Source of the DNA: Suillus spraguei
Taxonomy: Eukaryota; Basidiomycota; Agaricomycetes; Boletales; Suillaceae
Length of the DNA: 64,000 nucleotides
NCBI GenBank assembly: GCA_016800925.1
Contig: JABCPU010000198.1
Span: 58,713 to 122,712, forward strand
Direction: 5' to 3'
The translations under genes and the position numbers were made by a program. The notes beneath the pieces are model-generated. The model saw only the letters and a list, made by a program, of their open reading frames with translations. It was not told where the DNA came from and made no database searches. Shown here piece after piece: positions 1-9,671 of this stretch (position 1 is its first letter; each line of letters opens with the position of its first letter).

Positions 1-1
1 G

Positions 2-859
2 ATCTGGTCGCGCATAAAGGTAATGCTTCCCGGGCCACTCGTCAAGCCACTTAAGACGTTCTTTCCCTCCCTACTTCAGTCTTGGCTCGCCTGGTCTGGC
101 AATCTCCCTCTCACCATTCGCACAGAATACGCGCCTATCCTCCCAAAACCGTATTCCTCCCATGGTGAGAATTCGAGTTCTCGACTGCTCGAGATTCTTT
201 ATGACAAGAGGAAGCGTTGGGAAACAGTGTTTCGCTACCCAATTGGCTATTTGAGAAAAAATATGTATACGCCCCGGCTGAGAACATTAGAAGACCTCTG
301 GGACTTGTCAGATCTCGCCAGATTTAATGCACCAAATCTCTGTCGCCTAAGTATTGTGTTTCCATCGCAGTCCGAAACTCGATCATTCAGACCCAATGCT
401 GCCTGCAGAAACATACGTCATCTCTACCTCCATTGCGTTTCACCCAGTATACGCTGCTTTCCAGCCATATTTCCTCGTTTGGAAACCCTCGAGGTGCATA
501 TATTTGTATGTGAGATATGGATTACAAGTCATTTCAAGTCGGACACATATTCTTGCCTTGAATCGATGACCCTCCCATTCCATCGTTGTCGGAGCTTGTT
601 TACCACAATATTCCGTGGACTTCGTCTTCCCGCATTGCAGAAATTGAATTTGGTGATGAATCCGGGCAAACCAGAAGTTGAAATGATTACAGAGGCGCTT
701 ACAATTGCTGTATCTTGCAATGTCCGAGTGGTAGATTTCCAGCCGCACAAATTGCGGAGCGATCTTGACGTGCATGCACTTGAGCCGTTGCTCTCGGTAG
801 TGCAGGAGGTTGCAGTTTGTGGGGAAGTTATGGTATGCAGGAAACAGGCCGGTACATGA
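2..859 (+). CDS. F-box-family protein, 3' part (5' end outside window)
   Basis: The reading frame is open from base 2, so the gene begins before the window. The stop is TGA at the end. The product matches most of the second copy at 5418-6491, sharing blocks such as LLQSWLAWSGNLPLTIR and VVDFQPHKLRSDLDVHALEP, but the part carrying the F-box lies outside the window. Leu-rich segments resemble the irregular repeats that follow F-boxes in basidiomycete F-box proteins. In that family the F-box recruits Skp1 and the C-terminal part binds a substrate; the substrate here cannot be inferred. The similarity continues about 100 bp past the stop, so the duplication includes 3' flanking DNA. Confidence is high that this is a member of the same family and lower that it is functional. 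Confidence 0.7.
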   Translation: MWSRIKVMLPGPLVKPLKTFFPSLLQSWLAWSGNLPLTIRTEYAPILPKPYSSHGENSSSRLLEILYDKRKRWETVFRYPIGYLRKNMYTPRLRTLEDLWDLSDLARFNAPNLCRLSIVFPSQSETRSFRPNAACRNIRHLYLHCVSPSIRCFPAIFPRLETLEVHIFVCEIWITSHFKSDTYSCLESMTLPFHRCRSLFTTIFRGLRLPALQKLNLVMNPGKPEVEMITEALTIAVSCNVRVVDFQPHKLRSDLDVHALEPLLSVVQEVAVCGEVMVCRKQAGT

Positions 860-1840
860 GTCGAGGTTCTCTGGAAAAAGAAAATTGGACTACGAGTTCG
901 TCATGTATTTGTTACGTGTCAATTCACCAGAGGCATCTATTACTGGACTCTAGTTAGTAGTGGCCAAGCCCAGCATGCAAGAATTATACATCCCTCAGAA
1001 GCTATTTCTCTCGTCCCTAACAAACCCAAGGGCCGTTCTTGATGCAGAGTAAGGGATCGCGAAGGGATAGCCTATATATCATTTGATGATTTCATATGAA
1101 TTTTAAGCCGATGACTATGCAACTGGATAGTGGTATCACATACAACTTGTAAATTTAAGTTCCCAGTGATTCAGGTTGATCCGGGTGTTGCTGATGAGTT
1201 TTCCGCAAGTCTCAGACATGTCTGTCGAAGTACGACCAAACTCAGGTGTACAGGGAACCCGTAGATAAATATTATAAATCATACTGCATGCTTTGTCCGA
1301 GTCAGTCGAGTTGCCGGTATACTCTAAATCCACGACTTTACAGCTATCTTCATATAGGAAAACCCGCTTTTGTTTATTATTGTTGGAGTGAAACCAAACA
1401 GAGGCGCTCCATGCTAGCTACTTTTGTAGATCTTTAACCTAACTTGGACTGAGACCCTGGAATCATACCGCATGCACTGACCTGAGACCGGCCGCACATG
1501 GTGGCTATTACCAACTGTAGGTGACCTTGTCAAGCAACTGAAGCCCTCGCTATGCAAGACAATGCAATGGTGTTAAAAGGTAAGTTTTGTCCACCATCAA
1601 ATTGGCTTCGCTTAATAGTTTCTGCAACCTCAGCGGTTTCGCGATATCGCTGTCTCTGTGTCTCCGTCGAAAACAATGGTTTTTAGATCATCTGACAATG
1701 TTGATCCATCTGGGCACGTACTCAGGCTGTTCTGTGGTATAAAATCCTGCTAGTGAGGCGTGAGTCGCTACATCAATCATCTCCAATGTCTGCCTGGAAC
1801 CCTAGTTCTCTAAGCCAGAGTCCTTTCATCTCTAAGAAGA
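860..1840. other. Intergenic, no gene recognised
   Basis: The first 100 bp or so still match the 3' flank of the second F-box copy (6492-6600). The rest shows only short, unsupported reading frames. Confidence 0.5.
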
Positions 1841-1844
1841 AAGG

Positions 1845-2220
1845 GAGAACGGGTGGGAAAGTTGTCGCTAGCTCGCGTGGCTTTCGCGTACGTCGCGTAG
1901 GGCCATGTGGTTTTCGCTTATGCTCGCGTGCGTTTCGGTTAGCTCGCTTAATTTCTCGCGTGGTTTTTTCAAGTGCCGACTGTTGTCCCATTGTGTGATT
2001 GTGTGATTCCGTGATTTGGTCACGTGACTGCATAGCTGCCATGGGTTGTCTGAAGCTGGGGTAAAATCAAATTATTAGGATGGAGCTGAGGCCAGGGAGC
2101 CAAAGGGAGTGTGAAGCCAAAAGTGAAGTAAAAAAGGAGTGCAAAAAAGTGGAAAGCAAAAAAGGAGGGTACCAGGTTGGAAGTTGCCAGCAGGCTGGAA
2201 GTGTCCTCCCCCACCCTCAG
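1845..2220. repeat. Dispersed repeat block, copy 1
   Basis: This stretch, starting near a GCTAGCTCGCGTGG motif and ending in purine-rich GGAGCCAAAGGGAGTG-type DNA, recurs with small changes at about 3350-3730. Both copies contain the segments CAAGTGCCGAC, TTGTCCCATTGTGTGATTG, GGTTGTCTGAAGCTGGGG and ATTATTAGGATGGAGCTGAG in the same order. No coding potential is evident. It looks like a non-autonomous or structural repeat. Confidence 0.65.
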
Positions 2221-2389
2221 GAAAAATCTTCTGATAGATTTCTCTTAAATTGATTATATTTTGGCTATCAAAGAACTGAACTTTGTCATGTGAAAAATCA
2301 TGTTATTTGTTTCAAAAGCTGCTATGATCATTAGGATGGAGAGATGGGGGGACAGAAGAGCATGGGGAGGAAAGAATGAATGCATGGAA

Positions 2390-2661
2390 GATGGGTGATG
2401 GGTGATGGGTGATGGGTGATATGCAGGAGACAGGGAAGACGGGAGATGAGAGATGGGAGACAGGAGACAGGAGAGATGGGAGATGGGGGAGATGGGGGAG
2501 ATGGGGAGATGGGGAGATGGGAGAGATGGGAGATGGGAGAGATGGGAGACAGGGGAGATGGGGGGGATGGGGAGATGGTGAGATGGGAGGGATGGGAGAT
2601 GGGAGAGATGAGAGATGGTAGATGGGGGAGATGGGGAAGATGGGAGATGGGAGATGGGAGA

Positions 2662-2698
<37 letters not shown>

Positions 2699-2699
2699 T

Positions 2700-2738
<39 letters not shown>

Positions 2739-2965
2739 GATGGGAGACAGGGGTGATGGGGGTGATGGGGAGATGGGAGATGGGGGAGATGGGGAGATGG
2801 GAGATGGGAGATGGGAGATGGGGAGACGGGTGACGGGTGATGGGAGATGGGAGACGGGAGATGGGCGACGGGAGATGGGAGACAGGAGAGAGATGGGAGA
2901 TGGGAGACGGGAGACGGGAGACACAAGACAGGAGATGGGAGACACAAGACAGGAGACAGGAGATG
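2390..2965. repeat. G-rich minisatellite (GGGAGATGGGAGACAGGAGA type)
   Basis: About 575 bp made almost only of interchangeable GGGAGAT, GGGAGAC, AGGAGAC and GGTGATG words. All frames are open over long distances on both strands, but the translations (Met-Gly-Asp-Gly or Pro-Ser-Pro repeats) are low complexity and are not genes. The regularly spaced GGG and GGGG runs on the plus strand could form G-quadruplexes. Confidence 0.9.
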
Positions 2966-2970
2966 GGACA

Positions 2971-3240
2971 TGTGACAACTTAATACTGTTGCCCCCTATT
3001 GAAACTTGACACAAAAGATTTAGTCAAGTTAATAGTTTCCAGTAAATAATTTAAAAAAATCAAAATCAAATGCAATGACATGAGGATGAGATGGGCAATA
3101 AACTCACAAAGATGGTGATGTGGTACTTTTACTTCTCTCAAAATATTGGTTAAAGTTATAATTTATTTCGACCTATTATCATTATTAAAGATAATTATTA
3201 GGATGAAGCCAAGGCCAGGAAGGCAAACAGAATTATTAGG
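2971..3240. repeat. Spacer repeat next to the minisatellite, copy 1
   Basis: Starts with TGTGACAACTTAATACTGTT and runs to the AGGATGAAGCCAAGGCCAGG segment. A near-identical block follows the second, shorter minisatellite at 4046-4310. The minisatellite and this spacer therefore were duplicated together. Confidence 0.75.
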
Positions 3241-3259
3241 ATGAAGCCTTGGCCAGGGA

Positions 3260-3288
3260 GCAAAAGGAGTGCGAAGCACTCCTTTTGC
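3260..3288. repeat. Perfect hairpin, 13-bp stem
   Basis: GCAAAAGGAGTGC, then GAA, then its exact reverse complement. The same hairpin is at 4383-4411 inside a repeated block of about 90 bp that ends in CGGGTGGTGGACTCG. Confidence 0.85.
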
Positions 3289-3349
3289 TTCCTGTGCCGA
3301 AGGCACAACGGGTGGTGGACTCGTCTATAAAGTAAGGGGGGAAAGGTGG

Positions 3350-3730
3350 GAAGGTGCTCGCTAGCTCGCGTGGCTTTCGCTTGCATTGCTAAAGAACGCT
3401 TATTTCGCTTAGCTCGGAATGGAAATTTCTCGCGTGGTTTTTTTCAAGTGCCGACACAGTTGTCCCATTGTGTGATTGCGTGGATTTGTCACGTGCAGCG
3501 CCACACGTGTTGAAATTTGCCACGGGTTGTCTGAAGCTGGGGTAAAAACAAATTATGGGTTGTCATTTGCCACAGGTTGTCTGAAGCTGGGGGAAAATGA
3601 AATTATTAGGATGGAGCTGAGGCCAGGGAGCCAAAAGGGAGAGTGAAGGCAAAAGTGAAGGCAAAAAGGAGTGCAAAGGAGTGGAAAGCAAAAAAGGAGG
3701 GCAAGCCAAAAATGAGTGCAATTGCAGAAG
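3350..3730. repeat. Dispersed repeat block, copy 2
   Basis: Second copy of the block at 1845-2220, with a partial internal duplication of the GGTTGTCTGAAGCTGGGG segment (twice between 3510 and 3595). No gene is seen in it. Confidence 0.6.
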
Positions 3731-3912
3731 ATGGCTGATAGGTAAAAACAGAAGGAACTCATCAGGATGCTAAAACCCCAGAACAGCATGATGAATATTC
3801 AAGGAAACTCAAGGATGGCCCACCACCTGGGTGGAAACCCTGAGTCTATATTCCATTTAGAGTGTTAAATACTACATTTTAATAGATTATGTTTGGCAAC
3901 AACTTGAGGAGA

Positions 3913-4028
3913 AATGGGAGACGGGAGATGGGAGATGGGAGACGGAGATGGAGATGGGAGATGGGAGATGGGAGATGGGAGATGGGAGATGGGAGACGGG
4001 AGACGGGAGATGGGAGACAGGAGATGGG
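3913..4028. repeat. G-rich minisatellite, short second array
   Basis: About 115 bp of GGGAGATGGGAGACGGGAGA-type repeats, the same words as in 2390-2965. It is followed by the same spacer block, so it is a shorter allele-like copy of the first array. Confidence 0.85.
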
Positions 4029-4045
4029 ACACTTGCATGATTTTG

Positions 4046-4310
4046 TGGTGTGACAACTTAATACTGTTGCCCCCTATTAAAACTTGACACAAAGATTTAT
4101 TCAAGTTAATGGTTTGCAGTAAATAATTTAAAAAAATCAAAATCAAATGCAATGACATGAGGATGAGATGGGCGATAAACTCACAAAGATGGTGATGTGG
4201 TACTTTTACTTCTCTCAAAATATTGGTTAAAGTTATAATTTATTTCAAGACCTATTATCATTATTAAAGATAATTATTAGGATGAAGCCAAGGCCAGGAA
4301 GGCAAAAAGA
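4046..4310. repeat. Spacer repeat next to the minisatellite, copy 2
   Basis: Second copy of 2971-3240. It begins with the same TGTGACAACTTAATACTGTT and keeps the CATGAGGATGAGATGGGC and CTCAAAATATTGG segments. Confidence 0.75.
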
Positions 4311-4335
4311 GTGCGAAGCACTCTTTTTGCCTTCC
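4297..4335. repeat. Perfect hairpin, 18-bp stem
   Basis: GGAAGGCAAAAAGAGTGC, loop GAA, then its exact complement. It is a longer relative of the hairpins at 3260-3288 and 4383-4411. The base pair that is G-C there is A-T here, changed on both arms. Confidence 0.85.
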
Positions 4336-4382
4336 TGTGCCTTGGGCAAACAGAATTATTAGGATGAAGCCTTAGCCAGGGA

Positions 4383-4411
4383 GCAAAAGGAGTGCGAAGC
4401 ACTCCTTTTGC
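4383..4411. repeat. Perfect hairpin, 13-bp stem (second copy)
   Basis: Identical to the hairpin at 3260-3288, in the same flanking context (AATTATTAGGATGAAGCCTT upstream, CAACGGGTGGTGGACTCG downstream). Confidence 0.85.
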
Positions 4412-4449
4412 TTCCTGTGCCAAAGGCACAACGGGTGGTGGACTCGTTA

Positions 4450-5417
4450 CGAATGAGGGCCAACGCGAAGTCCTTGAATATCGCTATCCACGTGCCGGCT
4501 ATTGATTCAATATGCTTCTGATGCATCTGTTCATTCATGGTCCTCCGAGTCAGCATTTGCAGACTCAATTCCAAGGCCCTGCTGGCATGCCTCCATCTTC
4601 ACTCCAAGACACGCTACTATGTAATCCTTGGCCCATCGAGAGTCATCCATTCCACCGTCAACTCAACAGTCACGCCACCCTGGCGCAAATATGGTGATTC
4701 GTGAGCACACCCATGGCGTTGTTGCACAACTAGATAACATTTAACCTCATGTGCTGCTAGCTATCACCAAAATTGATGTCTGTGACAATAAATACTGGAC
4801 GTGTCCAAGGGACACCTCGATATCGCTCACCTCCCATAAAGCACTTTGTAGCTCAGATAGAAATATGTCAGGAGTGCGCTCGACACGTGATATAAGATAC
4901 TGTAATAATTAGGTATCAAATTCAAAATATTTTTGTGCCTTTACTTACTGCAATGTCCTGTGCTGTAAGTAGACGAGGACGACCACCTTGGAGAGAGGTT
5001 TTCGAACGACAGAGCTTGTGAGTTACGAGAGCCGAAGAACTCGATTGACTGTTCGATGGCTGTATGCTGTCACTCGCGCTATGGCCTTTGATGTCATGCC
5101 ATGCGTGGACATAACAACACTACTGCTTCACAGCCTCTGCTATATGTCGCCAGTTGCCGTGTATCATGATGATAGTCGGCAGTCGTCATACTAGTATTGT
5201 GCGCGCCTCTGTTTTGTTTCGCTCCAACAATAAACAAGAGCGGCTATATGTGTTTTCCAGATTCTGGCCTATCGATATGAAGATAGCTGTAAGCGATAAC
5301 ATGGTGAAGATGTCGAAGCTGATGACATCACTACAATAGTCACGTGTGATTCAGGAGATTGATCTCCTATTCTGATTTAACGATTAGTATCCCTTGCTCA
5401 TTCAAACGTAGGCTGAC
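4450..5417. other. Intergenic upstream of the F-box gene, no gene recognised
   Basis: Contains only short frames with no family resemblance. It probably includes the promoter of the F-box gene at 5418, but no clear TATA or other element was picked out. Confidence 0.45.
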
Positions 5418-6491
5418 ATGGCTCGTACCTCGATTAAATGCCCAACCATTATTCATCAGCTGCCAGTAGAACTTCTACAGGCTATATTCTTGCTCGTCAT
5501 CAATGACGGTCCAGACTGTCCCAGTATCTTTTCAGTTGGGACAACCACTATGTCAGCAAACTTTTCTGACCCTCCCCTACTCTTCACTAGGGTATGCTGC
5601 TATTGGCGAGATGTTGCACACTCAACGCCAGAGATCTGGTCGTGCATAAAGGTCATGCTTCCCGGGCGACTCGCCAAGCCACTTGAGTCGTTCTTTTCCT
5701 CCTTACTTCAGTCTTGGCTCGCCTGGTCTGGCAATCTGCCTCTCACCATTCGTATAGAAGACGCGTCTCTTCGCTCAAACCTACATCTCTACCACAACGG
5801 GCGTTCTCGACTGCTCGAGATTCTTTATGATGAGACGAGGCGTTGGGAAACAGTGTTTTGCTACTCACCCGTATTCAATTTCAGTGATAACTGGAATATG
5901 CCCCGGCTGCGAATATTAGCACAGCTCTGGGACTTGTCACACCTCAACAAATTTAATGCACCAAATCTCTCTCACCTAGCTATCATGTTTCCACCGCAGC
6001 CCGACACCAAATTATGCAGATCTAATGCTGCCTGCGGAAGCATACGTCATCTCTACCTCCGTAGCGTTTCACCCGCTGGGATACGCTGCTTTCCAGCCAT
6101 ATTCCCTCGTTTGGAAACCCTCACTGTGTATAGACTTGACTGGGACATATGGAATAAGAGTCATTTCGAGCCGGACACATATTCTTGCCTTGAATCGATG
6201 ACCCTCCCATCCCATATTTGTCGGAGCTTGTTTACCGCAATATTCCCCGGACTTCGTCTTCCCGCATTGCAGAAATTGAATTTTGTGATGAATCCGGGCA
6301 AATCAGAAGTTGAAATGATTACGGAGGCGCTTACAATTGCTATATCTTGCAATGTCCGAGTGGTAGATTTCCAGCCGCACAAATTGCGGAGCGATCTTGA
6401 CGTGCATGCACTTGAGCCGTTGCTCTCGGTAGTGCAGGAGGTTGCAGTTTATGGGGAAGTTATGGTACGCAGGAAACAGGCCGGTACATGA
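5418..6491 (+). CDS. F-box-family protein, full-length copy
   Basis: 357 residues in a single exon. Residues about 13-75 form a basidiomycete-type F-box: LPVELLQAIF, then about 30 residues, then PPLLFTRVCCYWRDVAHSTPEIW. The rest is Leu-rich and resembles the degenerate LRR or beta-rich tail of these proteins. Family role: the F-box docks on Skp1 in an SCF ubiquitin ligase and the tail selects a target, which is unknown here. The ATG at 5418 is the first in frame and lies just ahead of the F-box, as usual. The 3' two thirds are duplicated at 2-859. The copies differ by scattered substitutions and a few small in-frame indels, so both frames have stayed open since duplication. Confidence 0.8.
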   Translation: MARTSIKCPTIIHQLPVELLQAIFLLVINDGPDCPSIFSVGTTTMSANFSDPPLLFTRVCCYWRDVAHSTPEIWSCIKVMLPGRLAKPLESFFSSLLQSWLAWSGNLPLTIRIEDASLRSNLHLYHNGRSRLLEILYDETRRWETVFCYSPVFNFSDNWNMPRLRILAQLWDLSHLNKFNAPNLSHLAIMFPPQPDTKLCRSNAACGSIRHLYLRSVSPAGIRCFPAIFPRLETLTVYRLDWDIWNKSHFEPDTYSCLESMTLPSHICRSLFTAIFPGLRLPALQKLNFVMNPGKSEVEMITEALTIAISCNVRVVDFQPHKLRSDLDVHALEPLLSVVQEVAVYGEVMVRRKQAGT

Positions 6492-6599
6492 ATTGAGGTT
6501 TTCTGGAAAAAGAAAATTGGACTACGAGTTCGTCATGTATTTGTTACGTACACAGAGACATCTACTGGACCCTAGTTTGTAGTGGCTAAGCTCATGCAA

Positions 6600-7545
6600 G
6601 AATTAATACATGGTCTCAGACAGCGTGATTCTTACGCACGTTCCCTAAGAAGCTATTTCTCCTGTCCTTCTCCCCACCCTAGCTTATTAGTTTTCATGTA
6701 TAACGAATCTCATTTCTCCAGCAAGCGTACTATGAGATTCATCAGGTGAGGTTGGCGCCCTGAATTGCAGGTTCAGTCAATAGCACGCTCGGAACAGAGT
6801 CATGCTCCTCCAGCCAACATGTGCGCAATAGAGCACCTCATGTGCTGTGTTTTTATAAAAAGGATTAATTGTCTTTCGGAGCCATTGGCCCTACGCCGGA
6901 CATAGCCCTTTTCGCGAGAGACTTACTCCCACTCATATGTAGTATGTACTCTGACATGTCTTGAGTAGGTACAGCGTAATACTGTGCAAAGGCTGACGCT
7001 GATTTCATACAGGGGGACACCATAGCAAAGGGATCGCCGTCTTTGCGGACGTTCGATACTTGCGCTGTGAGATGGATATTTATCACGCGTTATGGCCCAC
7101 GACCAGAAACATCGAGAGCAATATGGCAAACTAAATAAAATATTATTGACAAAGACTTATGTACAAGATCGAGGAAAATTTTGCTTTAACGAACACGAGG
7201 TTGATGATATCAGGGGTTCATTGAGTCAATCTTGGTTCAAACATCCAAGATATTCAATTATCTTTCTTCTCTTCTGTTCGAGTGGTTGAACTCGATCAAA
7301 AGGCGGAAGCCCTAAGGCAGCAGCGAGAGCCGTACACATCTCAGCTAATATTTGTTGGTAAGGCGGAGCAATTAGCACTCTAGAGCACACTTACCGTCCA
7401 TTGATTGAAGTTCCGTCAAAGTATTGGGCCTCCCAGCTGGATAGGGAGGACCAGAGGAGTCAGGCCATTCCAATGACTTATGCAATGAGTGGTAACTATT
7501 GAAAACTCGAAGGGGCCATAACCCGATGCTGCAAATTCGATTAGG
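6600..7545. other. Intergenic, no gene recognised
   Basis: Short frames only, on both strands, without recognisable motifs or convincing splice-linked exons. Confidence 0.4.
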
Positions 7546-7548
7546 AAA

Positions 7549-8064
7549 TTATTGTGAAATGATGCAATCAAACAATGCTTGCCCGCTCGTCTGCTCATCG
7601 ACCCTGTTCTTCATCACTTCGACCTTCCCTTCCAATGCACAGACCTTCTTCATAATGCCATCCAACGTCTCATCCATGCAATTGAGTGTCTCAACTGTGT
7701 TACCAGATACCTCTGCAATACGACCGGGCGTCTCCCCCATACCCATGAGCTTTCCCCCCAACATACCAAGTATCCCCTCCATGGCATTGAACCTCATCCC
7801 CACGTCATCGAACCCATGTTGCATACGATCGATCCTTCGTATCATCTGTTCCAAGATAGCTTTAAGGATAAGAATTGTTTTCGCGTATAATTCGAGTTGA
7901 TCAACAATAGTAGCTGTGGTAGCGCGCATCTTAGTGAGTCGTTGTCCGGGACCCGGTGGCACAGTGCTTGGTGCGGGAGGTGCTCGTACAAGATGAATCG
8001 ATGCCATTGGACCTCGAGAAGAAGAGAATGAGTGGTTGATTCTTGCGTCGAAGGAAGGCAACAC
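7549..8064 (-). CDS. Small coiled-coil protein, function unknown
   Basis: Uninterrupted minus-strand frame of 171 codons. The likelier start is the internal Met at about 8007 (MASIHLVRAPP), giving about 152 residues. A Pro-rich head (APPAPSTVPPGPG) is followed by a long amphipathic region with repeated patterns such as RRIDRMQHGFDDVGMRF, ETLNCMDETLDGIMKK and ALEGKVEVMKNRVDE. Hydrophobic residues recur every three to four positions, as in a coiled coil. No catalytic motif or membrane segment is seen. It lies head to head with the putative gene beginning near 8200, so the two may share a promoter. The composition looks protein-like and the frame is not explained by anything on the other strand, but no family is recognised. 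Confidence 0.5.
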   Translation of the reverse strand: MLPSFDARINHSFSSSRGPMASIHLVRAPPAPSTVPPGPGQRLTKMRATTATIVDQLELYAKTILILKAILEQMIRRIDRMQHGFDDVGMRFNAMEGILGMLGGKLMGMGETPGRIAEVSGNTVETLNCMDETLDGIMKKVCALEGKVEVMKNRVDEQTSGQALFDCIISQ

Positions 8065-8156
8065 TTATAAATGGTGACGCCACTGACGCGACAAAGGCGT
8101 TGAGCTAAAAACAAAGTCGCACCTGTTGAACCTTTCCCGAATTTTGCGCCGCAGGT

Positions 8157-9528
8157 GTGCTAGATCCAGGTGTCGTTAACAACGACAACGAGTTTCAAAG
8201 AAAAGCTGCCATGAGTTCTAAAAGAAAAAATGACATAGTTACCATGTTCAATCCTCTCGAGACGAGCCAAAGCGCAGCTCTGTTCTCCCACAGGAACTGT
8301 ATCACGACTGTGAACGCCGACAGGAATGTCCACGCAATACCGACTGTACCTATACCGAAAAGCCGGTAACGCTATCGATCGTCTGGATGAACAAGAGGGG
8401 GAGATGAATGAATGATTACGAGAAAATATCAAAGGACAAACAAATAGTATTGGCGCTCTGGCAGCGAACTTGAATGTCTTGTGTAGGCCGACTAGATCCA
8501 GCTTGTTGCCGACTTGCACCTCATTGGTCACTGATGACACTAATGTGGCTGCAACAGCACAGGAGCTAGTGAAACTGGAAAGAGCTCGTATCTGGCGAGA
8601 CCGGTGCAAAGAGGATATTGATATATATCTTGTGGCAGTTGGCGGCAGCCTGGCACCAGAATGTAAATGACATAGAGAAATGTTAGATAGCCTGCGCAGA
8701 CACCAAGCCAAGCTACTGATGAGGTACTCATTGACGGTCATAGAAGGTCTGTTGGTGATGGCGCAAGAACACTTTACTCATTCTCTTTCAGGTCTTACGC
8801 TTCCCTCATCGTAAGAGCCTTGAAGTCGTCAATGCCCTTTTCGCAAGGGTGTGGACGGCTGATTATGTTGGTAGAACTGAATTGGGACATGTATTCTTTA
8901 CAGTAAACAGCCGAGGTAGAAATGTTGCCAGTATATCCGAGGGTGAATGGCATCTCGAGCTCTTATATGGAAGACCAATGTTGTCAGTATGGTGGGTTAA
9001 TTGAAAATCGAATAGATCGTTGAAGCCTGAAGACATCCCGATAAATGAACAGGTCGTCGATGTGCTCGTCCTCGACCAATACATTGGCGCGGAAGGTCAG
9101 GTGAGTGGTGCTACGCGTTACTAAAATTTTGATTAGAGTAACATGAAACAATGCGATAACAATAATACAAACTCGTTAGTCGGTAGTTGCAACATTATGT
9201 AAATGCTGCTGAGTGCTTGATGATCTCCTCGGTCATACAGAGCCTTTCCTTCACCCCGTCGCTTCACCTTTCTTTGCCATCCAGTCAAATCCCTCCCTAT
9301 CAAATTTCTTTCCCATGAGACCCTTCCCTGTCCCATTGAGCTTCTGATCGAATTCGTCTCCATATGCTTTTGCAGACTTGCACGCTATGAAACCTGCGCT
9401 TCACCCATTCGAAGCCCTCTTGAAAGATGATCTACAAGACCTGTTGGTAGCACAGGCACAAATATCGCACAGCTCAGATTCGAACGTTCAACAGATAGGT
9501 ACCAATAATGATGAAACAAGGGCATAGT
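8157..9528 (+). CDS. Putative multi-exon gene, function unknown
   Basis: Several plausible exons line up on the plus strand, although no single frame covers them. Exon-like pieces: an N-terminal piece containing MSSKRKNDIVTMFNPLE (about 8212-8369); a piece with RENIKGQTNSIGALAANLNV and VKLERARIWRDRCKEDIDIY (about 8416-8660); a piece ending SLTVIEGLL whose donor joins in phase to VLRFPHRKSLEVVNALFARVW (about 8791-8978); then LKPEDIPINEQVVDVLVLDQ (about 9014-9097); and a last piece MKPALHPFEALLKDDLQDLL ending at TAG 9528. Proposed introns have GT..AG ends but some are only 36-40 nt. No known domain is recognised. The first part looks coiled coil. Exon limits are uncertain and the model could be two genes. 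Confidence 0.4.
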
Positions 9529-9671
9529 CTCAGGTCGACCCGTTCAAGCTGAGCTTGAAACTGTGGTAACTGCGGCTGGCACAATTGCATGCAGCACCGC
9601 ATGTCACAACTCCACCTCTACTAAAATTCGTTACTCATACCTATCCCTCTAAGTAATACAACGACAGCATT

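Noticed and set aside
2312..3014. Long open frames on both strands (Pro/Ser-rich and Met-Gly-Asp-rich)
   Set aside because: They are only translations of the GGGAGATGGGAGAC minisatellite; every frame is open because the words lack stops.
8160..8741. Minus-strand 193-codon frame
   Set aside because: Ser/Arg-rich composition and no motif; it overlaps plausible plus-strand exons.
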